Assembly (NCBI RefSeq): GCF_001908235.1
Contig: NZ_LGHK01000090.1
Span: 1 to 32,294 of the forward strand
Reading direction: 5' to 3'
From: Bradyrhizobium sp. NAS96.2
GTDB taxonomy: Bacteria; Pseudomonadota; Alphaproteobacteria; Rhizobiales; Xanthobacteraceae
Length of the DNA: 32,294 bases
The notes below the pieces were generated by a model. The model was given only the letters and a program-made list of their open reading frames with translations, ran no database searches and was not told the origin of the DNA. Both the position numbers and the translations under genes were made by a program. Positions 8,415-15,956 of the stretch are shown in pieces (positions within the stretch are counted from its first letter, which is position 1; each line of letters starts with the position of its first letter).

Positions 8415-10118
8415 ATGGCCGACGGACTTCGCAAGGGACTGACCAGCTATGGTGACGCCGGCTTCTCGCTGTTCCTGCGCAAGGCCTTCATCAAGGCGAT
8501 GGGCTATTCGGACGATGCGCTCAATCGCCCGATCGTCGGCATCACCAACACCTACAGCGACTACAATCCCTGCCACGGCAACGTCCCGCAGATCATCGAG
8601 GCCGTGAAGCGCGGCGTGATGCTGTCGGGAGCGATGCCGTTCGTGTTCCCGACCATCTCGATCGCCGAGAGCTTTGCGCATCCGACCTCGATGTATCTGC
8701 GCAATCTGATGGCGATGGACACCGAGGAGATGATCCGCGCCCAGCCGATGGATGCGGTGATCGTGATCGGCGGCTGCGACAAGACCCTGCCGGCACAGAT
8801 CATGGCCGCGATCAGCGCCGATCTGCCGACCGTCGTGATTCCGGTCGGCCCGATGGTGGTCGGCCATCACAAGGGCGAGGTGCTCGGCGCCTGCACCGAC
8901 TGCCGCAGGCTGTGGGGCAAGTATCGCGCCGGCGAGATCGATGACAACGAGATCGAGGCGGTGAACGGGCGCCTTGCGCCTTCCGTGGGCACCTGCATGG
9001 TGATGGGCACGGCGTCCACCATGGCCTGCATCACCGAGGCGCTCGGCCTGTCGCTGCCGATGAGCGCGACGATCCCGGCGCCGCATGCCGAGCGCTTCCG
9101 CTCCGCCGAGGCCAGCGGCCGCGTCGCCGCGGAGATGGCGAAGACCAAAGGACCGAAGCCGAGCGAGATCCTGACGCCGTCGTCGTTCCGCAATGCGCAG
9201 GTCGTGATGCAGGCGATCGGCGGCTCGACCAACGGGCTCATCCATCTGACCGCAATCGCCAACCGTTCGCCGCACAAGATCGACCTCGAGGCGTTCGACA
9301 AATTGGGCCGCGAAGTGCCCGTGCTGGTCGACCTCAAGCCGTCGGGCGAGCACTACATGGAGCATTTCCATCATGCCGGCGGCGTGCCGAAGCTGATGGC
9401 GCAGCTCGGCGACCTCATCGACCTCGATGCCAAAACCATCACCGGTCAGACCTTGCGTGATGTCGTCGCCAATGCGGAGGACGTGCCGGGACAGGATGCG
9501 ATCCGCTCCAAGGCGAACCCGATCAAGTCCGAAGGCGCGATGGCGATCCTGCACGGCAATCTCGCGCCGCGCGGCGCCGTGATCAAGCAGTCGGCGGCGA
9601 GCGAGAGGCTGCTGCAGCACACCGGCCGCGCCGTGGTGTTCGAGTCGGTCGAGGACATGACGCTGCGGGTCGACGATCCCGCGCTCGACGTGACCGCCGA
9701 CGACGTGCTGGTGCTGCGCAACGCCGGCCCAAAGGGCGCGCCGGGCATGCCCGAGGCGGGTTACCTGCCGATCCCGAAGAAGCTCGCGCGCGCCGGGGTG
9801 AAGGACATGGTCCGCATCTCCGATGCGCGGATGAGCGGCACCGCGTTCGGCACCATCGTGCTGCACATCACGCCGGAGTCCGCCGTCGGCGGACCGCTCG
9901 GCCTGGTGCGGAATGGCGACATGATCCGGCTCGATGTTGCCAAGCGCAGCATCGATCTGCTGGTCGACGAGGCCGAACTGCAGAAGCGACGCGCGGCGCT
10001 GGCCCCGGCCGGCACGCCTGATTGGGCCAGGCGCGGCTACGCGCATCTCTTCAACGAGACCATCCTGCAGGCCGACGAGGGCTGCGATTTCGACTTCATG
10101 CGCGCCAAGGGGAAGTAG
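8415..10118 (+). CDS. IlvD/Edd-family sugar-acid dehydratase
   Basis: A 567-residue dehydratase of the length usual for the pentonate/hexonate branch of IlvD/Edd. Three iron-sulfur ligand cysteines are visible: C53 (NPCHGN), C121 (GGCDKT) and C194 (GTCMVMGTASTM). The family uses a [2Fe-2S] or [4Fe-4S] cluster plus Mg to dehydrate dihydroxy acids to 2-keto-3-deoxy acids; members include arabonate, xylonate and galactonate dehydratases, gluconate-6-phosphate dehydratase and dihydroxyacid dehydratase. The N-terminus (GLRKGLTSYGDAGFSLFLRKAF) resembles the arabonate/xylonate-type enzymes rather than biosynthetic IlvD. ATG 8415 is preceded by GACGAGAAGAAA. Context (GntR divergent, TRAP downstream, lactonase and uronate dehydrogenase nearby) points to sugar-acid catabolism. 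The exact acid cannot be told from sequence. Confidence 0.92.
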   Translation: MADGLRKGLTSYGDAGFSLFLRKAFIKAMGYSDDALNRPIVGITNTYSDYNPCHGNVPQIIEAVKRGVMLSGAMPFVFPTISIAESFAHPTSMYLRNLMAMDTEEMIRAQPMDAVIVIGGCDKTLPAQIMAAISADLPTVVIPVGPMVVGHHKGEVLGACTDCRRLWGKYRAGEIDDNEIEAVNGRLAPSVGTCMVMGTASTMACITEALGLSLPMSATIPAPHAERFRSAEASGRVAAEMAKTKGPKPSEILTPSSFRNAQVVMQAIGGSTNGLIHLTAIANRSPHKIDLEAFDKLGREVPVLVDLKPSGEHYMEHFHHAGGVPKLMAQLGDLIDLDAKTITGQTLRDVVANAEDVPGQDAIRSKANPIKSEGAMAILHGNLAPRGAVIKQSAASERLLQHTGRAVVFESVEDMTLRVDDPALDVTADDVLVLRNAGPKGAPGMPEAGYLPIPKKLARAGVKDMVRISDARMSGTAFGTIVLHITPESAVGGPLGLVRNGDMIRLDVAKRSIDLLVDEAELQKRRAALAPAGTPDWARRGYAHLFNETILQADEGCDFDFMRAKGK

Positions 10119-10144
10119 CGCGCAAAGTTCGGCACGCTGGCCAA

Positions 10145-10153
10145 ATTGTCGAT
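10145..10153. promoter_or_regulatory. Variant GntR-type box between dehydratase and dctP
   Basis: ATTGTCGAT within AAATTGTCGATAATTT has near-dyad symmetry (AAATT ... AATTT) and resembles the boxes at 8291 and 8354 with one change. It lies 27 bp after the dehydratase stop. It may be a second operator for the TRAP genes. Confidence 0.35.
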
Positions 10154-10209
10154 AATTTCTGCGATGCCGCGCTCGTTGGCGCCTACGACGAGCTGATTGC
10201 CTCTGTTTT

Positions 10210-10218
10210 ATTGACAAT
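10210..10218. promoter_or_regulatory. Candidate GntR operator upstream of dctP
   Basis: ATTGACAAT, in TTTTATTGACAATCCC, repeats the box found before the dehydratase and lies 54 bp before the dctP start. The nearly equal distance to each start (53 and 54 bp) suggests a common promoter architecture under the FCD regulator. Confidence 0.5.
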
Positions 10219-10271
10219 CCCGCGGGACTGATGGGATGATCGAGTCAATCAAAAACAGGGGGAACGTCGTG

Positions 10272-11273
10272 ATGGGCACTTCAGCCAAGATCGTCGGGAT
10301 CGCCATGGCCGCAGTAGCGCTGCTGCTGCCCGCGCGCGCCGGCGCGCAGGAGGTCAAGCACTTCCGCTTCGCCTACGACCAACCGCGCAACACCGGCTAC
10401 TCGGTCGCCGGTGATCTCTTCGCCGAGAAGCTCAAGGAATTGAGCAAGGGGACGATGATCGTCGACCAATATCCCGGCGCGCAGCTCGGCCAAGAGCCGC
10501 AGCTGCTGCAGCTCGTGAAGTCGGGCGATATCGAGTTCGCGATCATCTCCTCCGCCAACACCGCGACGATCTCGCCGCAGGCCGGCGTGATGTCGCTGCA
10601 CTTCCTGTTCCGCAACGACGCCCATGTGATCAAGGCACTGGCCGACCCCAAGGTGTTCGACGCCATCAAGACGATGATCGACGACACCGCCCAGGGCCTG
10701 CATGTGATCGGCACCGGCTCGCAAGGCGTGCGCCACATCTACAGCAAGAAGGAAATCCACAACGTCGGCGACCTCAAGGGCGTCAAGGTCCGGGTGCAGG
10801 CGACCGCGACCGAAGACACCATGTTCCCGGCCTATGGCGCGCAGACGGTGCATATGCCGTTCGGCAGCGTCTACACCTCGCTGCAGACCGGCGTGGTCGA
10901 CGCCGCCGAGAACAGCATCAACGTCTACCTCGTCAACAAGCACTACGAGGTCGCGCCGGTGCTCTCGATCACCGAGCATGAGGCCAACAATGCGCTGCTG
11001 TTCGTCTCCGACAAGCTGTGGCAGAGCCTCTCCGCCGAGCAGAAGCAGTGGGTGCAGGCCGCCGCTAACGAGGTCAGCGCCAAGGAGCCGCAGAAGGCCT
11101 TCGAGCTGGAGCGGAATGCGCTGACCAAGCTGAAATCGTTCGGCGTCAAGGTGGTCGAGGACGTGGACAAGAAGAGTTTTACCGCGATCGCCGATCCCTA
11201 TCTCGACAAGCTCGCCAAGGAGCTCGGCCCGCATGCGGAGAAGATCAAGAACCTGATCCGGGGGATCAACTAG
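10272..11273 (+). CDS. dctP: TRAP transporter substrate-binding protein DctP
   Basis: A 333-residue periplasmic protein. The signal peptide covers about residues 1-25 (IVGIAMAAVALLLPARAGA). The mature part follows the DctP fold: TGYSVAGDLFAEKLKELSKG, then YPGAQLGQEPQLLQLVKSGDIEF, LKGVKVRVQ with R174 as the likely carboxylate-binding arginine, and FGSVYTSLQTGVVDAAEN. These proteins deliver carboxylates, including uronates and other sugar acids, to the DctQM membrane complex. ATG 10272 (or the adjacent GTG 10269) is chosen because AGGGGGAA lies just before it and the signal peptide starts there; an in-frame ATG at 10236 has no good ribosome site. It is followed by dctQ after a 168-nt gap that holds a palindromic repeat. 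Confidence 0.93.
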   Translation: MGTSAKIVGIAMAAVALLLPARAGAQEVKHFRFAYDQPRNTGYSVAGDLFAEKLKELSKGTMIVDQYPGAQLGQEPQLLQLVKSGDIEFAIISSANTATISPQAGVMSLHFLFRNDAHVIKALADPKVFDAIKTMIDDTAQGLHVIGTGSQGVRHIYSKKEIHNVGDLKGVKVRVQATATEDTMFPAYGAQTVHMPFGSVYTSLQTGVVDAAENSINVYLVNKHYEVAPVLSITEHEANNALLFVSDKLWQSLSAEQKQWVQAAANEVSAKEPQKAFELERNALTKLKSFGVKVVEDVDKKSFTAIADPYLDKLAKELGPHAEKIKNLIRGIN

Positions 11274-11283
11274 CCCACTTCAT

Positions 11284-11430
11284 GCGTCGTCCCGGCGAAA
11301 GCCGGGACCCATACGCCGCGGCCTTTCAGTTGAGCGATTAAGTCGCCGACTTTCTGCAAGCAACCCGAGCCGGGGGTTATGGGTCCCGGCCCCCCCGTGC
11401 GCAATTGCGCACTAGGCCAGGACGACGAGG
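11284..11430. repeat. Extragenic palindrome pair between dctP and dctQ, with nested palindrome
   Basis: The left arm (11284-11314) has gtcccggcgaaagccgggac. The right arm (11378-11430) runs from ttatgggtcccggc to caggacgacgagg and carries GTGCGCAATTGCGCAC (11397-11412) in its loop. Placed inside a TRAP operon, it could attenuate dctQM or protect the dctP mRNA, giving more binding protein than membrane subunits, as described for other repeat elements. That role is inference. Confidence 0.88.
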
Positions 11431-11441
11431 AATTTCGAGCC

Positions 11442-12026
11442 ATGGCCATCGCCGACAGACTGGTGCTGCAACGGCAGCGGCATCTGAAATGGCCGGCGCT
11501 CGACCGGCTCGAGCTGATCCTGATGATGCTGTGCGGCGTGCTGTGCTTCGGCTTCTCGCTCTCGGTGACGGCCGACATCGTCACCCGCACCATCGGTCAT
11601 CCCTGGCTGTGGCTGCAGGAGGTGACCTCGACGCTGTTCATCTACGCGATCTTCGTCGGGGCCGCAGTCGCGACACGGCGCAACGATCATCTCTATCTCA
11701 CCGCGCTCTCGGAGGCGATGCACGGCCGGTCGCGGACATTCGTCGAGATCGTCATCCGTCTGGTCGTGTTGGGTGTCGCCTTCTGCCTGGTCTGGTACGG
11801 CTACCAAAACTACCTGCGCGGCTTCGGCAGCTTCCGCCTGCCGTCGGGCACGCCAATCGCGTCGCTCTATGCGGTGATCCCGCTGTCCGGCATCCTGATC
11901 GGCCTGTTCACGATCGAGCAACTCGTCAACGGCATCCGCAACGGCTTTGACCATCCGGAGCCGCCGGACGACGATCTTGCGATACCAGCCGTCAGCACTG
12001 GCGCGGCCACGGGAGTGCAGCCGTGA
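11442..12026 (+). CDS. dctQ: TRAP transporter small permease subunit DctQ
   Basis: A 194-residue membrane protein. Four hydrophobic segments are visible at about 26-48, 61-78, 102-123 and 141-163, the expected DctQ topology, with the family-like stretch WLQEVTSTLFIYAIFVGAAV followed by RRNDHLYLT. DctQ is the small membrane partner that, with DctM, forms the sodium-coupled translocator for the DctP-bound substrate. ATG 11442 comes just after the palindromic repeat, with GAGG about 11 nt upstream. The stop overlaps the GTG start of dctM by 4 nt, indicating translational coupling. Confidence 0.92.
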   Translation: MAIADRLVLQRQRHLKWPALDRLELILMMLCGVLCFGFSLSVTADIVTRTIGHPWLWLQEVTSTLFIYAIFVGAAVATRRNDHLYLTALSEAMHGRSRTFVEIVIRLVVLGVAFCLVWYGYQNYLRGFGSFRLPSGTPIASLYAVIPLSGILIGLFTIEQLVNGIRNGFDHPEPPDDDLAIPAVSTGAATGVQP

Positions 12027-13363
12027 GCGCACCGGTCGTGCTTGTGCTGATGTCGTTCTGCTTCCTGTTCTTCGGCTATCTCGGCGTGCCCGTGCCATTC
12101 TCGCTGATGGCCGGCGTGTTCGTCGGCGCGGTGCTGTCGGATGTCTCGCTGGCGGCGATCATCCAGAAGATCTTCGACGGCGTCGATTCCGAGGCGCTGC
12201 TTGCGATCCCGTTCTTCCTCCTGGTCGGCGAGCTCATGAACTCGGCGAATGTCGTGGTCCGCATCGCCAATCTGTCGGTCTCGCTGGTCGGGCATATCAG
12301 GGGCGGGCTGTCGCAGGTCGTCGTCGTGTTCAGCATGTTCTTCTCGGAGATGTCGGGCTCGACCACCGCCGATGTCGCGGTCATGAGCCGGGCGCTCGGC
12401 GGGCCGATGCGGCGGGAGGGCTATGAGCCGGCCTTCATCGCCGCGATCATCGCCTCGGCCTCGACCATCGCGGCGCTGGTACCGCCGAGCATCACGGCGG
12501 TGGTCTATGGCGCAGTCGGCAACGTCTCGATCGCCGGCCTGTTCATGGCCGGCGTGGTCCCCGGGCTGATGATCGGCTTCGGGCTGATGGTCTATTGCTA
12601 CTTCTTCGGCCCCTCGGGCCTGCGCAAGCCGCGCGCGCCGCTGCGCCAGGTTGCGTTCGCCGCCGGCGACGCAGCGCTGCCGCTGATGATCCCGGTGATC
12701 CTGCTCGGCGGCATCCTGACCGGCTGGTTCACGCCGACCGAGGCCGGCGTGGTTGCGGTCGCCTACATCATCATCGTGGTGATCCCGGCGCTGAACCGCG
12801 GGCACCTGAAGAAGATCCCGTACGACTTCTGCCTCGCCGGCCTGATCTTCTCGCTGCCGCTGATCACAATCGGCGCCGCGAACGCGTTCGGCTGGATGCT
12901 CGCCTATCTGCGCGGCGCGATCTACATCGCCGACTGGATCACCTCGATCGCCGGCAACGATCCGCACCTCATCATGCTGCTGATGGTGCTGCTGTTCACC
13001 GTGGTCGGCGACTTCATCGAGCCGGTGCCGACCATCATCATCTTCATGCCGCTGGTCAACGCGCTGACCCAGGCCGGCGACATCAACGGCGTGCATATGG
13101 GTGTGGTGCTGATCGCGACGCTGGCATTCGGCCTGATCACGCCGCCCTACGGGCTGGTGCTGCTGATGGCCTCGAAATTCGTCGGCATCAGCTTTGGAAA
13201 AGCGCTGCGGGCGGCGCTGCCGATCTATGTCGTGTTCCTGGTCACGATCTGCTTCACGATCTACTTTCCGAAGGTCGTGCTGTGGCTGCCCAAGCAGGTG
13301 ATCCCGGAATCGGTCGGCTGCTTCAAGGCACCCGGCGGTGCGGGATACATCTGTCCGAACTAG
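12023..13363 (+). CDS. dctM: TRAP transporter large permease subunit DctM
   Basis: A 446-residue polytopic protein with about twelve hydrophobic segments and the DctM signatures AIPFFLLVGELMNSANVVVRI, FSEMSGSTTADVAVMSRALG, TPTEAGVVAVAY and LITPPYGLVLL. It forms the ion-coupled transport channel. It starts with GTG at 12023, overlapping the dctQ stop (GTGA). The C-terminal tail after residue 420 has two cysteines (ESVGCFK, YICPN), slightly longer than usual. It is the last gene of the TRAP set and is followed by a different palindromic repeat at 13406. Confidence 0.94.
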   Translation: MSAPVVLVLMSFCFLFFGYLGVPVPFSLMAGVFVGAVLSDVSLAAIIQKIFDGVDSEALLAIPFFLLVGELMNSANVVVRIANLSVSLVGHIRGGLSQVVVVFSMFFSEMSGSTTADVAVMSRALGGPMRREGYEPAFIAAIIASASTIAALVPPSITAVVYGAVGNVSIAGLFMAGVVPGLMIGFGLMVYCYFFGPSGLRKPRAPLRQVAFAAGDAALPLMIPVILLGGILTGWFTPTEAGVVAVAYIIIVVIPALNRGHLKKIPYDFCLAGLIFSLPLITIGAANAFGWMLAYLRGAIYIADWITSIAGNDPHLIMLLMVLLFTVVGDFIEPVPTIIIFMPLVNALTQAGDINGVHMGVVLIATLAFGLITPPYGLVLLMASKFVGISFGKALRAALPIYVVFLVTICFTIYFPKVVLWLPKQVIPESVGCFKAPGGAGYICPN

Positions 13364-13405
13364 CCACGCTGGGCAGAACCCTCATTTAGAGGAGTACGCC
13401 ATCCA

Positions 13406-13490
13406 CGTCATTGCGAGCGAAGCGAAGCAATCCATCCTTCCGCAGGCGGAGAAGTGGATTGCTTCGTCGCTATCGCTCCTCGCAATGACG
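13406..13490. repeat. Extragenic inverted repeat (family B)
   Basis: The outer arms are CGTCATTGCGAG and CTCGCAATGACG, and the inner arms contain GAAGCAATCCA and TGGATTGCTTC. This makes a long imperfect hairpin between dctM and the convergent enoyl-CoA hydratase. Its sequence is unrelated to the gtcccggc family. Repeats of this look are common in Bradyrhizobium-type genomes. It may serve as a bidirectional terminator. Confidence 0.88.
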
Positions 13491-13511
13491 GTGGAGCGAA
13501 ACGCCAGGCCG

Positions 13512-14303
13512 CTACTTCGACTTGCTGGTGAACTTCTTGACCGCGACACGGAAATCGTCGGTGTGCATCGTCGTGATGATCTTGTGCTCCTCGGCATCGA
13601 GCTGCTGCTTGGTCGGCGTGGTGGCCGCCTGATAGACCAGCGATTTGGTCGCCGCGATCGCGGCGGGCGGGTTCTTTGCCAGGCGTTCGGCGAGCTGCCG
13701 AGTGGCGGCCTTCAGTTCGGTCGCGGGGACGGTCTTGACCACCAGCCCCCATTCATAGGCCTGCTGCGCGGTGAAGCCATCCTCGGCAAGGAAAATCTGC
13801 AGCGCGCGGCGGGTGCCGACCGTGCCGACGATGCCGACCGTGCTGCCGCCATCCGGCGACACGCCGATCTTGGCATAGGCGGGCGTGAAACGGGCATCCT
13901 CCGCAGCGATGCACAGGTCGGTCACGAAGGCGAGGCCCATGCCGGCGCCGGCCGCCGAGCCGTGCACACTGGACAGCACCATCTTTGGCATCCGCCGTAC
14001 GGTCTCGATGAAGGCGTGGTAGTGATGCAGCATCTCGCTGACCACGGGGGTGACTTTGTTGGCCTCGGCGGCAGCGCCGATGGTCTGCAGATCGCCGCCG
14101 GCGCAGAAGGCGCGGCCTTCGCCCGCGATGACCAGCACGCGGACGTCGTTGTTGGCTTCAACCTCGGCGCTGAGCTGCTCGAGCTTCCTGGCGATCGTCA
14201 GGTCGATCGCATTGAACGCGGCCGGCCGGTTCAGCGTGATGGTCGCGATAGCACCGTCGATGCGGAGCAAAGCGGGATCGTTGGGGGAGGCGGGATCGGG
14301 CAT
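13512..14303 (-). CDS. Enoyl-CoA hydratase/isomerase-family protein
   Basis: A 263-residue crotonase-fold protein. The oxyanion-hole segments are AFCAGGDL (65-72) and HGSAAGAGMG (114-123). The loop GVSPDGGST carries D151 where classic hydratases differ; a single acid here is seen in isomerase and PaaG-like members, so hydratase is not certain. The family handles acyl-CoA thioesters in beta-oxidation or aromatic degradation. The ATG at 14301-14303 starts the family-like N-terminus; the region further upstream is open but rich in basic residues and unlike the family. It stands alone on the minus strand, converging with dctM and divergent from the FAD oxidoreductase. Confidence 0.9.
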   Translation of the reverse strand: MPDPASPNDPALLRIDGAIATITLNRPAAFNAIDLTIARKLEQLSAEVEANNDVRVLVIAGEGRAFCAGGDLQTIGAAAEANKVTPVVSEMLHHYHAFIETVRRMPKMVLSSVHGSAAGAGMGLAFVTDLCIAAEDARFTPAYAKIGVSPDGGSTVGIVGTVGTRRALQIFLAEDGFTAQQAYEWGLVVKTVPATELKAATRQLAERLAKNPPAAIAATKSLVYQAATTPTKQQLDAEEHKIITTMHTDDFRVAVKKFTSKSK

Positions 14304-14526
14304 TTTTGAGGACCTTGGGCTTGTTGGTTCCGGACATTTAAGGCCTTGACGGGAGCCGTGGCAATGCGGCCCGGCTTCCAGAGGCGGCGTTCGGGCGCCC
14401 AGATTTGCCCGAGACCCCCTTGCATCGGCGCGAGCCATGAGGCCAAATGGCCGTCAGCCTTCGGTACGCAGACACGAGCGCTGTGGGGACGGGGCAAGCA
14501 AGCTAACATCGACAAGAGGAAACGGC

Positions 14527-14568
14527 ATGGGTCGCTCCTGCTCGCGCGTATTTGGGTTGTTCCGATGA
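14527..14568 (+). CDS. Putative 13-residue leader peptide before the FAD oxidoreductase
   Basis: ATG 14527 follows AGAGGAAACGGC, a good ribosome-binding site. The frame encodes MGRSCSRVFGLFR and stops at TGA 14566-14568, overlapping the ATG of the next gene (14565) by ATGA. The downstream start itself has little Shine-Dalgarno sequence, so ribosomes may reach it by termination-reinitiation. The arrangement could regulate the oxidoreductase or simply boost its translation. A sequencing frameshift was considered, but the downstream protein has a complete family-type N-terminus. Confidence 0.45.
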   Translation: MGRSCSRVFGLFR

Positions 14569-15782
14569 CGGGCTCGGTCATCATCGTCGGTGCCGGACAT
14601 GCCGGCTTCCAGCTCGCGGCGTCGCTGCGCCAGGCTGGCTTCGCCGAGCGCATCACCCTGCTCAATGACGAAGGCCATTTGCCGTACCAACGGCCGCCAT
14701 TGTCGAAGGCCTATCTGAAGGGGACCGGCGGGCCCGAGACCCTGATGTTCCGGCCCGACAAATTCTACCACGACAACAAGATCGAGTTGATCACCGATCG
14801 TGCCCATGCGGTCGACCGCAATGCGCGGAAAATGGCGCTCGCCTCCGGCACCTCGCTCGACTACGGCCATCTGGTGCTCGCGACCGGCGCGCGGAACCGG
14901 CTGCTCGATATTCCCAACGCCAAGCTCGACGGGGTCCGCTACTTGCGCATCCTCGACGAGAGCCAGGCGCTGCGCGACTTGATCGCGCCGGGCATGCGCG
15001 TCGTCGTGATCGGCGCGGGCTTCATCGGGCTTGAATTCGCGGCGACCGCGCGTGCCAAAGGCCTCGAGGTCGACGTGGTAGAGCTCGCCTCCCGCGTGAT
15101 GGCGCGCGCGGTGACCGCGGAGATTTCCGAATTCTCGCAGTCGCGCCACGCTGCTGCCGGCATCCGGATCCATCTCGGCGTGCAGGTCACGGCGATCGAA
15201 GCTGATGGTGCGAAGGTCACCGGTGTCAGCCTGAGCAACGGCACGCATATCCCGGCCGATCTCGTCGTTGTCGGCGTCGGCGTGCTGCCCAACGTCGAGC
15301 TTGCCGCGGAGGCCGGCCTGCCGGTCGCATCCGGTATCATCGTCGACGAGCATCTTCTGACTGCCGATCCCAATATCTCCGCGATCGGCGATTGCGCGCT
15401 CTACACCAGCAAGCGCTTCGGCGGATCGCTGCGGCTGGAGTCGGTGCAGAACGCGACCGACCATGCGCGCTGCGTGGCGTCGCGCCTGACCGGCAAGACC
15501 GAGGTTTATGACGGCCTGCCGTGGTTCTGGAGCGATCAGGGCCCCGACAAGCTGCAGATGGCCGGCCTCACCACCGGCTACGACCGCGTCGTGGTGCGCG
15601 GCGACCGCACGCAGGGCGCGTTCTCGGCGTTCTGCTATCGCGGCGACAGACTGCTCGGCATCGAGTCGGTCAATCGCGCCGGCGACCACATGTTCGGCCG
15701 CAGGCTGCTCGGCGCGGGTGGTTCGATCACGCCGGAGCAGGCGGCGGATGCGAGCTTCGACCTCAAAAGCGCGCTTTCCTAA
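14565..15782 (+). CDS. FAD-dependent pyridine nucleotide-disulfide-type oxidoreductase (ferredoxin/rubredoxin reductase-like)
   Basis: A 405-residue flavoprotein. The N-terminal FAD Rossmann motif is GAGHAG (9-14), followed by LPYQRPPLSKAYL as in ferredoxin reductases of oxygenase systems. The NAD(P) motif is GAGFIG (150-155), the second FAD motif is AIGDCA around G275-D276, and a reductase C-terminal domain follows (WFWSDQGPDKLQMAG). Relatives pass electrons from NADH to ferredoxins that feed cytochrome P450s or ring-hydroxylating dioxygenases. No ferredoxin or oxygenase gene lies nearby, so the partner is unknown. Start choice rests on the family N-terminus; a short leader ORF overlaps it. 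Confidence 0.9.
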   Translation: MTGSVIIVGAGHAGFQLAASLRQAGFAERITLLNDEGHLPYQRPPLSKAYLKGTGGPETLMFRPDKFYHDNKIELITDRAHAVDRNARKMALASGTSLDYGHLVLATGARNRLLDIPNAKLDGVRYLRILDESQALRDLIAPGMRVVVIGAGFIGLEFAATARAKGLEVDVVELASRVMARAVTAEISEFSQSRHAAAGIRIHLGVQVTAIEADGAKVTGVSLSNGTHIPADLVVVGVGVLPNVELAAEAGLPVASGIIVDEHLLTADPNISAIGDCALYTSKRFGGSLRLESVQNATDHARCVASRLTGKTEVYDGLPWFWSDQGPDKLQMAGLTTGYDRVVVRGDRTQGAFSAFCYRGDRLLGIESVNRAGDHMFGRRLLGAGGSITPEQAADASFDLKSALS

Positions 15783-15911
15783 CCACTCGTCGTCCCGGCC
15801 TAGTGCGCAATTGCGCACGGGAGCCGGGACCCATACTCCGCGGCCTGAGTTGTTTACGGGATGGTCGTTCCAGCGTTGCGCAGTAATTGACAGCGGTGGT
15901 TATGGGTCCCC

Positions 15912-15938
15912 TGAGTTCACAAACGAAGTGCAACACTT
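15912..15938 (+). repeat. Left terminal inverted repeat of the IS30 element
   Basis: It begins TGAGTTCACAAACG and ends AAGTGCAACACTT. It pairs with the right end at 16918-16944, with differences only at positions 3-4 and 11-12 from the outer edge. Confidence 0.88.
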
Positions 15939-15956
15939 CCAACTGGAGGTGTTGCC

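Noticed and set aside
8295..10217. A 640-codon open frame on the minus strand across the dehydratase
   Set aside because: It mirrors the codons of the plus-strand dehydratase, is very rich in Arg/His/Ala/Gly, and resembles no family. The plus-strand gene has intact cluster cysteines and a ribosome site. It is a GC-rich shadow.
10236..10271. Upstream ATG for dctP
   Set aside because: No Shine-Dalgarno; the signal peptide and AGGGGGAA both support the start at 10272.
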